From positions 1 through 64,000 of the forward strand of contig JAVBOA010000009.1 in NCBI GenBank assembly GCA_031551135.1: 64,000 nt of DNA. The letters run 5' to 3'. Under the pieces are notes generated by a model that saw nothing but the letters and a program-made list of their open reading frames with translations, was not told the origin of the DNA and ran no database searches. A program made the position numbers and the translations under genes. This stretch comes from JAITVM01 sp031551135 (GTDB taxonomy: Bacteria; Bacillota; Clostridia; Lachnospirales; JAITVM01). Positions 45,248 through 53,882 of the stretch are shown in pieces (within the stretch, counting starts at the first letter, position 1; each line of letters begins with the position of its first letter).

Positions 45248-46843
45248 TTATTTTCCGACTTTGGGCTTCGGTTGATTATTACTCGCCGTTGTTTTCGATT
45301 TTACGGTATTTTCATTTGTAGAATCGTTTTTATTTGGTCTGCCTGTGGATTTATCTATATCAGAAGGTTCTAAATCATTGCCGGATAAAGTATAAGAAGT
45401 TTTATGGACAGGATATTTATTTTCATAATCTTCTTCCATTTCTTCGTCAAGCATGGCTAAATAACTGTCAAAATTAAAACCGCACGCACTGATCCAGGCT
45501 TGCAGGCTGCCTTTGCCATTCATATATAATTCTTTAGCACAGGTAATCATTTTTTCTTTGTTCACAAAAGTGATAGGCAAATAATCAACTTCAATAAAAC
45601 AAGTCAAATCTTTTATAATATTTGCATTAAGGACTTTGTTCAATTCTGTTTGAAATTGTTTTATCCATTCAAAAATTTCAGAGCTGACGAGTTCAAGATT
45701 TGTCATTTGAGTGCTGTAATTACCTTTAGATGCTCCATTTAGTAGAGAAGCGGCAAAACCAACATCACCGGCAATTTTGTCTTGCAAATTGGATTCGGTA
45801 TTATCATTAAAAATATCTGTTTGAACATCCAATAAGCTGAGTTTTGTATCTGCCGCAAGCGAAACAAAGGCGAGCCCGAATTGACCTTGCTTTCTATTAC
45901 TTAATGCGGATTTAACGGTATTATGCTGCTCTTGCTGTTGTGTGCTGGTTAATGCGGAAGTGCCTTTTTCTTTACCTTCAGGAAATGTTTGATATATAAG
46001 TTTATTATTTATCTCATCAAGAGTATTTCTCTTGGTATCAATAAAATAATCGGAGTACATAATATTATCAAAAGCTGAAAGAGCAATAGGTCTTCCCCAA
46101 GGCTCTTCACGTTTGGCTCGGACTTTTGTAACAACCGTATTATTATTGTTAAGCACGTACCAATTGTTGTTTTTTTCTGTTCGATTCAAATATGCTTCCC
46201 GAATTTCTTTTGGATACGATTTTAGTTTTTTTTCTTTATTATCAATTTCGTCAAAGAAATTTAAATCAAAAGCCAAAACATAAGAAGAATTAATAATTCC
46301 AACAATTTTGCAATAATCAACAGGGAGCGCAAACAATGAACATTTTACTTTTGTTTCATTCAATTCTATAATAGAATCAACCTGATTTGAACTCATATAT
46401 TTATTATTTGATGCAGATTGTTCGTCAGTAATTAAATAATAAAATGATACTCCGTCGTTGCAATTTTTCCGAATGGAGTCTCTAATGATTTCTGAATCCC
46501 GGATTGAAGATAGTGCAGATTCAAATCGTTTTTTCAGTTTTTGAAAATTACTTTTCTGCTTATCTTTTGTGAATACAATTTTACTGTTTAAAGTTGGCAT
46601 GGCGCACATATAATCAATTGTATTCGTTATTACTCCGTTCGAGTTGTAAGCCCACCAAGCTAATTCACGGATTTCTTTATTATAAAACATTGGATCGTTT
46701 GTATAAATTTTAATCATTTCAGAAGAGCAAGGGAGCTTTTTTCCTGAATTTATTGAATAATACGATGGCGGTATTCTTGTATTAAATTCATGTGAATTTC
46801 CGGATTCTTTTTCTTCTAAATGCTCATTATAGTTTTTTTTCAA
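45248..46843 (-). CDS. Phage portal protein
   Basis: A 531-aa protein directly after the large terminase, with features of Gram-positive siphophage portals: ELAWWAYNSNGVITNTIDYM near the N-terminus, GKEKGTSALTSTQQQEQHNT in the middle, and the helical wing plus an acidic, low-complexity C-terminus. It forms the dodecameric channel at the capsid vertex. The start is TTG after GGCGGTGG. A long palindrome (46865-46987) separates it from the terminase. Confidence 0.8.
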   Translation of the reverse strand: MKKNYNEHLEEKESGNSHEFNTRIPPSYYSINSGKKLPCSSEMIKIYTNDPMFYNKEIRELAWWAYNSNGVITNTIDYMCAMPTLNSKIVFTKDKQKSNFQKLKKRFESALSSIRDSEIIRDSIRKNCNDGVSFYYLITDEQSASNNKYMSSNQVDSIIELNETKVKCSLFALPVDYCKIVGIINSSYVLAFDLNFFDEIDNKEKKLKSYPKEIREAYLNRTEKNNNWYVLNNNNTVVTKVRAKREEPWGRPIALSAFDNIMYSDYFIDTKRNTLDEINNKLIYQTFPEGKEKGTSALTSTQQQEQHNTVKSALSNRKQGQFGLAFVSLAADTKLSLLDVQTDIFNDNTESNLQDKIAGDVGFAASLLNGASKGNYSTQMTNLELVSSEIFEWIKQFQTELNKVLNANIIKDLTCFIEVDYLPITFVNKEKMITCAKELYMNGKGSLQAWISACGFNFDSYLAMLDEEMEEDYENKYPVHKTSYTLSGNDLEPSDIDKSTGRPNKNDSTNENTVKSKTTASNNQPKPKVGK

Positions 46844-46864
46844 ATAACCACCGCCTATTTTTAG

Positions 46865-46987
46865 AATTTATACTATTTTCATTATTAAGGATAGAAAAAA
46901 ATATTTCATTTCACGCTTGAAGCATGCGTGAAACGCTTCGCTGTGAAAGATTTTTTTCTACTTATCAAAATGAAAATAGTATTAATT
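46865..46987. repeat. Long imperfect palindrome between terminase and portal
   Basis: The outer arms (46865-46883 and 46969-46987) match at 18 of 19 positions. Inside, further complementary blocks (gatagaaaaaaatatttca against tgtgaaagatttttttcta) and a central GCATGC-containing hairpin continue the fold over about 110 bases. The terminase stop codon lies inside the right arm. Both arms carry the AATGRAAATAGTATAA motif also found after the capsid gene. Confidence 0.75.
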
Positions 46988-47899
46988 ATACAATGGCTTG
47001 TATTCATAATCTGAGACTTTGGAACGCAAATCTTGTTCGAGAAAATTTGCAAAATAATTTCCATATGTAAGTGCAGAATATCTGTCTTTGCGCATGCCGG
47101 AAATCTCTTTTACTTTAATCAAACCGTTATTTGTTTCATAATCGAGATTTACCATTTCATTAATTAATTCTCTTATTTGGATATACGGCAATTCAAACAT
47201 AAGCTGCTCGTCGTGAGGGATATTTACAAAACCATTGATTTTGTTAAGAAGTTTTCGGCCGTCATTTTCGTTTACTAATAATTTTATTTTTCCACGTCTT
47301 AAGGCATCTCTAAGCCGCAAGGCGCATTCACTGTTAAAATTCTGATTACCTTTTACACTGTAAATAATAGCTTCTGCATCCAAAGATTTGCATCTTTCGG
47401 ACATTTTTGAATCGTTCATACAAGTTAAGGCCGGATATGTAAGGTAAGCACCGTCCAAAAATCTTGACTCATCGACTAAATCTTGTACAAGCATATCGAA
47501 AACACCGATACCGGCATTTAAAGTGTCCAGCACGATATAATCACATTCAAAATCTTCGCATAATTGCCGAATACGGATAGCTTGGTCTACGGTATGTCCG
47601 CCAACCATAGATTCCATATAAATAATATTTCTGATGTATTGTCCATTTTTAGGGATTAATTGAAAGATAATATAAGCTGAAGCATCATTTTGTTTTCCAG
47701 CCATAGTTGCGATATCGATAGTAACAAATCTCTTTTCGCCACTATCAATATTTTTTGGAGTGTATTTCAGATTTTTATTGTCTAATAAATTATAAAAAGG
47801 TTTTGGATAAATAGGATAGGGGATAATTCTGTGGTTATCGATTGAGTCATATGTGAAAAATGCGTTTTCGCCTTCGCCAAAAAACCGGCATTCCATTTC
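46982..47899 (-). CDS. terL: Terminase large subunit, exon 2 (nuclease domain)
   Basis: About 305 aa with the RNase H-like nuclease: VTIDIATMAGK (first Asp) and DYIVLDTLNAGIG (second Asp), plus NENDGRKLLNKING. It starts in sequence resembling the linker that follows the ATPase of TerL (MECRFFGEGENAFFTYD). The frame is open to an ATG at 47896, but an in-frame TAG lies two codons further upstream, so the exon must begin there. The upstream part is in exon 1 across a roughly 335-nt intron. Confidence 0.85.
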   Translation of the reverse strand, partial: EMECRFFGEGENAFFTYDSIDNHRIIPYPIYPKPFYNLLDNKNLKYTPKNIDSGEKRFVTIDIATMAGKQNDASAYIIFQLIPKNGQYIRNIIYMESMVGGHTVDQAIRIRQLCEDFECDYIVLDTLNAGIGVFDMLVQDLVDESRFLDGAYLTYPALTCMNDSKMSERCKSLDAEAIIYSVKGNQNFNSECALRLRDALRRGKIKLLVNENDGRKLLNKINGFVNIPHDEQLMFELPYIQIRELINEMVNLDYETNNGLIKVKEISGMRKDRYSALTYGNYFANFLEQDLRSKVSDYEYKPLYN

Positions 47900-48234
47900 C
47901 TAATTCGTACCCCTGCTTTCGCAGTATTTATTTTAGGGTTTAGACCATATCATAGCGGATTATCCGCTCCCACCGCTTCCATCAGTGCTTATATCTGATG
48001 TACTCTACTCACTTGTTAGCCAATATTAGCCATGTTTTCGATGGTCGTTTCACTTTTTACATCATTCAAATATTTGAAATCTTTGAGCGATGTAATTTAG
48101 CACAGGGTTGTCGTTTGTTTTCACAATTAGAGTTTCCCTGTTAGCATCACTATTAACAGCCATTTCCTGCTGTATACTTTACGTTAGCGACACACCCCGT
48201 AAGCAAACGGGTTCAATGGGTTTAAAGAGCACAG
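47900..48234 (-). ncRNA. ORF-less group I intron in terminase large-subunit gene
   Basis: The minus-strand RNA has R-like AAACGACCATCG (GACCA at 48045-48041) and S-like GATATGGTCTAAAC (TGGTC at 47946-47942), which pair as P7. The S element resembles that of the tape-measure intron (ATAGTCTAAAC). The 5' exon end (ACATT at 48239-48235) can pair with GGTGT in the intron, with the U-G pair expected at group I 5' splice sites, and the proposed 3' end is the G at 47900. Exact junctions are provisional. The piece separates the ATPase and nuclease domains of TerL and carries no endonuclease. Confidence 0.75.
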
Positions 48235-49117
48235 AAATGTTTATGCTCCACACTATTTGACTAAAATCTTCTTCCGACATATCATCCAGAACTTGTTCTT
48301 TTGAGAGCAAGCCTTCTTTTATGGAAAGTTGATACGGAAGACCGCAACAGAAATACCGCTTAGTATCATCGAGCATATTATTTAAATATCCGCATAAATG
48401 TTCCCACATCCAATGAGATTTATAATACGCAGATGAAAGGAAAACTTGTTTATTTCTTTCTTTCGGATAGTTTATATATTTCTCTTTGTCGTAAAATTTC
48501 GGCATACGCTCGCTACCACGGAATTTTTTTAAGACGGTATCAATGATATGTTTTTTTATCATACGGTATTCGTCGTAAATAATAATATGAGCCATTTGAC
48601 CACGGGCACTATCCGTACTAGCTACGGCTGTTATAGTACTTCCACTATGCCAAATAGCATAAGGATTATTGCTTGAAGTGGTCAAATGTTTGATTTCACG
48701 CCTTAAATTTGAACTATTTAATTGTAATTCTTCTATTTTTTTCAGAACTTGTATGCCTTGTTCCTTTGTACCTGATGCAATAATAATTTTGATTCCCGGA
48801 TAAAGGGTTGCCATAATTGCGCAAAAGACGCCGGTAAGCCATGTTTTACCCTGTCGTCTACTTGCGAGGTAAATAAAATTGACCGTATGCCCCATCGTAA
48901 ATAATAAAATTTTCTGGAATGCCTTTAGTTTGATTCCGAAATAATCATTCGCAAATCGGTGGAGATTTTTTCTGTAAAATGTGCCCCAAATTCGTACTCC
49001 AAATTCGAAACGTTCAGATTTATTAAGATGCTTAAATTCTTGATTTTTCTTGATTTTTCTTTCTATCGAGTCGGCATTGCGAATTTTATTTTTTTTAAAA
49101 CTTGAGCATTTAATCAT
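48235..49117 (-). CDS. terL: Terminase large subunit, exon 1 (ATPase domain)
   Basis: About 294 aa. Walker A is LASRRQGKTWL (85-95) and Walker B is IIIYDEY (178-184), a classic DNA-packaging motor ATPase. The start at 49117 is preferred because ATGATTAA overlaps the previous stop; a longer frame begins at 49153. Unspliced reading adds nonsense residues ending at 48179. It would be ligated to the nuclease exon by splicing. Confidence 0.85.
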
Positions 49118-50102
49118 CGAAATCAACGTCCTCAAAATCACTTGGAGATTCAACGGTATATTTTTTCATTTCAGTTTCGTAATATGAAGAATATCTATTT
49201 TGTTTACCGAACATTTTGCTCAGATGTCCCAAAAACCAAGTGTCGATATATTTCTTAATTCCGTCGAAATCCTCAAAATCTTCATCAATACCTTCTTCGA
49301 GAGGACTATCGTTTTCAATATGCTTGATAAAGCTGCTGAAATTCGCTTGGTCGTTTGCGGTTGCGCCAATATCTTGAGTAGGCTTCAAATTAGAACTGCC
49401 CATTAATTCCTGCAGGGTTTTTTGTTCTTTATCCACGGCTTCGCCTCTACTGCGCTTATTTCTGATCATAAGCTTTGTTAAACAAATTTCTTCAACAAGT
49501 GATTGCATATTTTTTTCACTGCAATTATATTGATTCACCCAGTCTCTGTATTCGTTTTCAAGAAATAAATAGTCTTCGTCAGAAAAACCGACTCCCCATT
49601 TTTGGATCAGATTGCTTTTCGCTTCCAAAGTCTCTGCATCGATATTTGCTTCTAACATTTCGTTATAAAGCTTCTCGTTATCGATCATTTCTTTTATTTC
49701 TCTGTCAATAGTATCCTGAAAATTTCTGGTCTTGTGAGCAGTTAAATTGCACTGACCAATATAAAATGAAATCAGATTTGACGCTTTCATTTTTGCACGT
49801 TCATAAATCTTCTCATCAAAATATAAATCGATTCTCATACAAACGTAATAAAACGCTTCCATCTCATCATCATATTTTTCTTTATAATAATCGAAAAGCT
49901 GATTCACGCAGTTTCTGCAATAAGGCGTGTATCCGTCGTTTGCGGTGAATAGAGTGCTCCCGGTTTTGTAAAAATGGTCTTGCTTACCGGGATAATTTTC
50001 TCCGCAGCAAACGCATTTTGCAGAATTAGCGGTCTGTCTCGGCGTTTGTTTAACTTCTTTAAATCTGTTATTAGTCGTATTTTTTGAAGATGCTTTCGCC
50101 AT
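49110..50102 (-). CDS. Zinc-ribbon protein, probable terminase small-subunit partner
   Basis: A 330-aa protein with an N-terminal four-Cys zinc ribbon (CVCCGENYPGKQDHFYKTGS, then YCRNCVNQLFDYY) and a long helical, acidic C-terminus. Proteins of this type precede TerL in clostridial phages and are taken as terminase small subunits or packaging partners; that assignment is by context. AGGTG precedes the ATG. It overlaps the TerL start. Confidence 0.55.
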   Translation of the reverse strand: MAKASSKNTTNNRFKEVKQTPRQTANSAKCVCCGENYPGKQDHFYKTGSTLFTANDGYTPYCRNCVNQLFDYYKEKYDDEMEAFYYVCMRIDLYFDEKIYERAKMKASNLISFYIGQCNLTAHKTRNFQDTIDREIKEMIDNEKLYNEMLEANIDAETLEAKSNLIQKWGVGFSDEDYLFLENEYRDWVNQYNCSEKNMQSLVEEICLTKLMIRNKRSRGEAVDKEQKTLQELMGSSNLKPTQDIGATANDQANFSSFIKHIENDSPLEEGIDEDFEDFDGIKKYIDTWFLGHLSKMFGKQNRYSSYYETEMKKYTVESPSDFEDVDFDD

Positions 50103-50271
50103 ATATACACCTACTTTCGAGAGCTTCTACGACATCATAGTCAGCCAGTTTAGCGATATATGAAGCCTCAAAATAATCGAATTGTCTCAATTTATCTTTG
50201 TCTTTAGTAGCCGAGATGCAGGCTAAAGAATCGTTTGAGAGGTCAAAATTCTCTATGCCCGCATCATTCAA
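50071..50271 (-). CDS. Small hypothetical phage protein
   Basis: A 66-aa acidic frame between HU and the zinc-ribbon gene, overlapping the latter by 32 bases. No ribosome site is visible and no family recognised; the RQFDYFEASYIAKLADYDVV segment is helical. Kept because the space would otherwise be empty within a tight operon. Confidence 0.4.
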   Translation of the reverse strand: MNDAGIENFDLSNDSLACISATKDKDKLRQFDYFEASYIAKLADYDVVEALESRCIYGESIFKKYD

Positions 50272-50294
50272 AACTACAAAAAATTCATAGAAAG

Positions 50295-50570
50295 TTAATT
50301 ATTACAACTGTCTTTTAGATTTTTAGAAGCTTTAAATTTCGGAAATTTTCTGGCTTCTACAAAAATCATTTCTCCAGTATGTGGATTTCTGCATTCTCTT
50401 GCTGGACGCACAATTGTATCAAATACGCCAAATCCATTGAGTTTTACATTTCCGCCTTTTGATAATTCTTCGGCAATGACTTCAATAAAGGCACTGATAA
50501 TTGTTTCACTGTCTTTTTTGGTCATTTTTGATTTTTCTGCAACCGCTGTAATTAATTCTGGTTTAGTCAT
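50295..50570 (-). CDS. HU/IHF-family DNA-bending protein
   Basis: A 91-aa protein of typical HU length. It has the conserved KPELITAVAEKSKMTKKDSE-type helices at the start and the beta arm (FGVFDTIVRPARECRNPHTG). It binds and bends DNA as a dimer. AAGGAGA precedes the ATG. In phages HU aids replication, transcription or packaging. Confidence 0.92.
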   Translation of the reverse strand: MTKPELITAVAEKSKMTKKDSETIISAFIEVIAEELSKGGNVKLNGFGVFDTIVRPARECRNPHTGEMIFVEARKFPKFKASKNLKDSCNN

Positions 50571-50655
50571 ATTAGGAATCTCCTTAAAATTTTAATTTAT
50601 TTTCGATTTTACAGGATATCGATAAACCTTTATGTATTTGTTTGAAGATTCTTTT

Positions 50656-50835
50656 CTATTCTTCTTTTGACACAACAAATGATAATTTTCCTAATTTGCC
50701 ATCGAAGTTTTTAAACATTTCATAAAAATCAACTGTGCCGATATCTTCGATTTCCAGCATTGTTTTACCGTCTGCAAAATTTAATATGCAGGCCACAGTC
50801 TTGCGGTGTGTTTCGTTGATTCTGGATTTCGCCAT
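50656..50835 (-). CDS. Small conserved-looking phage protein (59 aa)
   Basis: A 59-aa frame starting MAKSRINETHRKTVACILNF, followed by ADGKTMLEIEDIGTVDFYEM, with AGGGGGTTGAAAT just before its ATG. It lies between the 47-aa gene and HU in the same direction. A compact alpha/beta mini-protein; no family recognised. Confidence 0.6.
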   Translation of the reverse strand: MAKSRINETHRKTVACILNFADGKTMLEIEDIGTVDFYEMFKNFDGKLGKLSFVVSKEE

Positions 50836-50876
50836 ATTTCAACCCCCTAAAATTCAATCTACAAAGCTATATTTTA

Positions 50877-51020
50877 CTAAAATTTAGGAGCTTCCGTTTC
50901 TTCTCCCATATACGCCTTTTTAAAACTAATGAACAAATCCCATGATACAGGCGTTTGTCGGGGGTCGATTTTTTCATTTACGTCAGAATTTGATGTTTTT
51001 TTGTAATTTTTTGATGTCAT
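50877..51020 (-). CDS. Small phage protein coupled to RNA polymerase-like gene (47 aa)
   Basis: A 47-aa frame (MTSKNYKKTSNSDVNEKIDP ... PVSWDLFISFKKAYMG) whose ATG overlaps the stop of the polymerase-like gene as ATGA, giving translational coupling. Hydrophilic, with a helical middle. Function unknown; a cofactor of the polymerase-like protein is possible. Confidence 0.6.
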   Translation of the reverse strand: MTSKNYKKTSNSDVNEKIDPRQTPVSWDLFISFKKAYMGEETEAPKF

Positions 51021-53845
51021 CTGTTTTCCGAGATAACTTTTTTGAATTTATATCCGAATAAATCGATATCGCCATCTTCGGCTTCAACTAAGGTCTCCGA
51101 AGGATTTTTATATTCTTTCATAAGTTCCCAAAAATCATCACTGCAAATGTTAAAGAAACATTCGAACATCATATTTCTAATAAAAGAATATTCAGGATTG
51201 TCCAAGGATTTAAAAAGTAAATAACTAACGTTTTTGTTTATTTTTAATTCAAGTATTTTTTCGATATATTCAAGTCTCAAATCTTGAATTCTATTCAATA
51301 AAGATAATCTATCAACGTGTTCCATTGATTTAATATTTCTCATATTTCTGTACAGTAATGAAATTTTATTTTTGTATTCAAATATAATATCTATGATTTT
51401 ATTTTTCTTTATGTAATGTGAGCCGGATATATTCTCTAATTTAATTGACTTAAAAACATACGACAGTGATATGAATTTCAGTTTAGCTCTTTTTTTCTTT
51501 CGAAATTTATAATTATATCTGTTCACAATTTTTTGAAGGTAATCCATAGAGGTATAAAAATATTTGTATTCAACTTTAGGATTTAATTGATAGCCGTTAT
51601 CTTTTGTTATCATTTTGAAAAAATAGGGCTTTCTTATTTTTCCGTTTAGTGCGATCCATAAATATTTCTGCTTTAATTTTTCTATTTCTTTTCCGCTATT
51701 AACCAGAAATTCTTTTTTTGCCTTATCAATTTCTATACCGCTCAAAACTGCAAGTTTGCATATATCGCAATATAATTCGAGATTGTCTTCAATATTTTGT
51801 CCGGAATTGATATTATGCCAGAGTTTACTATTTAGCTCCTGTGATAAATTTACTATCTCACCGATTTTATTTATACTGGTTTTAACGTCCAAATCTGCTT
51901 GTTGTTCCTTGGTATAATAACGTTTAGTTTTCTTTGATTCAACAAACGAAGTCGGAACTAAAAATTTATCATAATTTTTTTGTGCAGATGATATTAATAA
52001 CTTGTTATTAGTTAATAAAATGCTGTCTGAATCGCAGTCAGCTCCGTTAAATCTCTGCAATAAATTCTCACCGATAGAGTTTATACAGACAATTTCTTTG
52101 CTCAAATTGAAATACTTATCGAAATCTTTATTGCAAGTGTTTTTTGCAAGATACACATTAGCCATAGTAATATGTGGACTTCTGCTTCCTAAAATTATTT
52201 CATTGATTTTGAATCTTTTTGAAATAATGCTTCCAATACCGATATCCGATCGTCCATCAAATTTTCCAATGCTCTGTTTAAGCATTTCAAGTCCGTTTCC
52301 AAATAAAGTAGAATAATTGCCATTTACCAATACATGCCCACGCTTCAAGTTTTTAATCATTGAATTGACAAGCTCGTCCCTGAAATCTAAATAATATTTT
52401 GTTTTTGTAAAATCTTTATTTAAGCCTAAAAGCCCGATAATTATATCATTCATATTTTTAATTTTGCTTGGAATATAATTTTTCGGGGTTCTGATATGGT
52501 GTTTTAAAATGCAAGAGTCCGTTTTAACTTCAGTTATGTAATCGAGCGATGGTTTTAAAAATTCAGCCATTTCTTCATAACTCATTTGCAATGTATTCAA
52601 CAGCTGATAATGACACTGAACCATTCGACCGTCAAAATAAAAGGGCGGTTTTTCATGTTTTACAATTCCGAATATTGTTTCAATATTTTTGAGCCATTGC
52701 CTGAGTGTTCCGAATTTCAAATATTTAATACTGCTCGGCGTTGTAATTAGCTTCACTTCAGAAATATTATTTGCTAGCGTAAAACCATTAAGCTGACTTA
52801 TATCAGTAATACCGTTATCCGAGAAGTATTTTTGAATATTTGTATTAAAGGCACATGATTTGAAAAATCTGTTTCTCAATAATAGCATACCAAATTTACA
52901 ATATTTATCTGCGAAGAAAGACTCGTCAAGCAAAGATTGTCCGTCCCAAATATTATTAATAATTTCAACTTCTTTGGCAGATGATTTCAGTTTTTGATTT
53001 TCTTTGTCAATTTCAACAGAAACTGCTCTGTCTTTAAAAACACTCTCGTAATCGTCGATAACCAATATATTCTCTGATTTTATTTCGATAGTATCAATAA
53101 TGGAACTTGAAGTAAGCGAGATATATGATTCAAAAGCGGCAAGGTCTATTTCGTCGCCTTCAGATATTTTCAAACTGCAAAGTTCCCATTTATGAATTCG
53201 ATTATACAAGGCTTCGTTGATAAACAAACACTTGCCGACACGGCTGCTACCGCTGCTTCTTTTGTATCGAACATATTTTATACCATTAACCAAAAACCCG
53301 TTTTGATATAGATGCTCTCGTAATTTTTTTCTGTTTAAAATAACTGGAAACTGAGCAATTTGTTTATAGATCTTTTTTTCATCGTCGTATCCAAAAAATT
53401 TATTACTAAAAACATAGAGCTGATTGTTTTCGACAGGAGTATCGACTGTAATTCCGACAAGTTCGCCGTCAATTATACATATATTATCATCAAAATCTAA
53501 CTCGGACAAAGAATATCCGCTTTTGATATATGTATTTTTAAAGCTTTTATTATATAGCTTATAAGAATATTTAAAAGTAACATTAATGACATGTTCGGAA
53601 TAGTCTTTTTTGTTTACCGAAAATGTAAAGTCATTCCGCCTAAAAACTCTCGTATAGACTTTATGAAGTTTAATTGACTCAAGACTGTAATCGAGAGTAT
53701 TGATGTATTTATTCAAATTCTGTTCTCCATTAGCCCGCTTTGTATTATATCCGTCCCGGTTTTTGTTTATTAGAATTTCAGCGTTATATAAATCCTTTGC
53801 GTCTATGGACATAATACATATTTGATTTTTGTAAATAAATATCAC
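51017..53845 (-). CDS. Two-barrel RNA polymerase-like protein (YonO/beta-prime-type catalytic motif)
   Basis: A 942-aa protein. Residues 598-611 (RFNGADCDSDSILL) match the catalytic loop of two-barrel RNA polymerases (NADFDGD): Asp603, Asp605 and Asp607 give the metal triad, with Ser in place of Gly. Upstream, SRSPHIT (554-560) then EIVCINSIGENLLQ parallels the RAPTLHR...GKAIxLHPLV order of beta-prime. Residues 192-210 (VRYKRSSGSSRVGKCLFIN) and FGMLLLRNRFFKSCAFNTNI (318-337) recall other parts of the family. It resembles the single-chain YonO polymerase of phage SPbeta in concept. It sits between primase and late genes, a natural place for a late-gene polymerase. Start uncertain (GTG 53845 or ATG 53812). 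Confidence 0.65.
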   Translation of the reverse strand: MIFIYKNQICIMSIDAKDLYNAEILINKNRDGYNTKRANGEQNLNKYINTLDYSLESIKLHKVYTRVFRRNDFTFSVNKKDYSEHVINVTFKYSYKLYNKSFKNTYIKSGYSLSELDFDDNICIIDGELVGITVDTPVENNQLYVFSNKFFGYDDEKKIYKQIAQFPVILNRKKLREHLYQNGFLVNGIKYVRYKRSSGSSRVGKCLFINEALYNRIHKWELCSLKISEGDEIDLAAFESYISLTSSSIIDTIEIKSENILVIDDYESVFKDRAVSVEIDKENQKLKSSAKEVEIINNIWDGQSLLDESFFADKYCKFGMLLLRNRFFKSCAFNTNIQKYFSDNGITDISQLNGFTLANNISEVKLITTPSSIKYLKFGTLRQWLKNIETIFGIVKHEKPPFYFDGRMVQCHYQLLNTLQMSYEEMAEFLKPSLDYITEVKTDSCILKHHIRTPKNYIPSKIKNMNDIIIGLLGLNKDFTKTKYYLDFRDELVNSMIKNLKRGHVLVNGNYSTLFGNGLEMLKQSIGKFDGRSDIGIGSIISKRFKINEIILGSRSPHITMANVYLAKNTCNKDFDKYFNLSKEIVCINSIGENLLQRFNGADCDSDSILLTNNKLLISSAQKNYDKFLVPTSFVESKKTKRYYTKEQQADLDVKTSINKIGEIVNLSQELNSKLWHNINSGQNIEDNLELYCDICKLAVLSGIEIDKAKKEFLVNSGKEIEKLKQKYLWIALNGKIRKPYFFKMITKDNGYQLNPKVEYKYFYTSMDYLQKIVNRYNYKFRKKKRAKLKFISLSYVFKSIKLENISGSHYIKKNKIIDIIFEYKNKISLLYRNMRNIKSMEHVDRLSLLNRIQDLRLEYIEKILELKINKNVSYLLFKSLDNPEYSFIRNMMFECFFNICSDDFWELMKEYKNPSETLVEAEDGDIDLFGYKFKKVISENR

Positions 53846-53882
53846 TCCAATGGCTGTTTTATTTAGTGCATTAAAGATATTC

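Noticed and set aside
47900..48234. Terminase as two separate proteins with independent starts
   Set aside because: The second frame has no ribosome site, the two parts are the ATPase and nuclease halves of one enzyme, and a group I core lies between.
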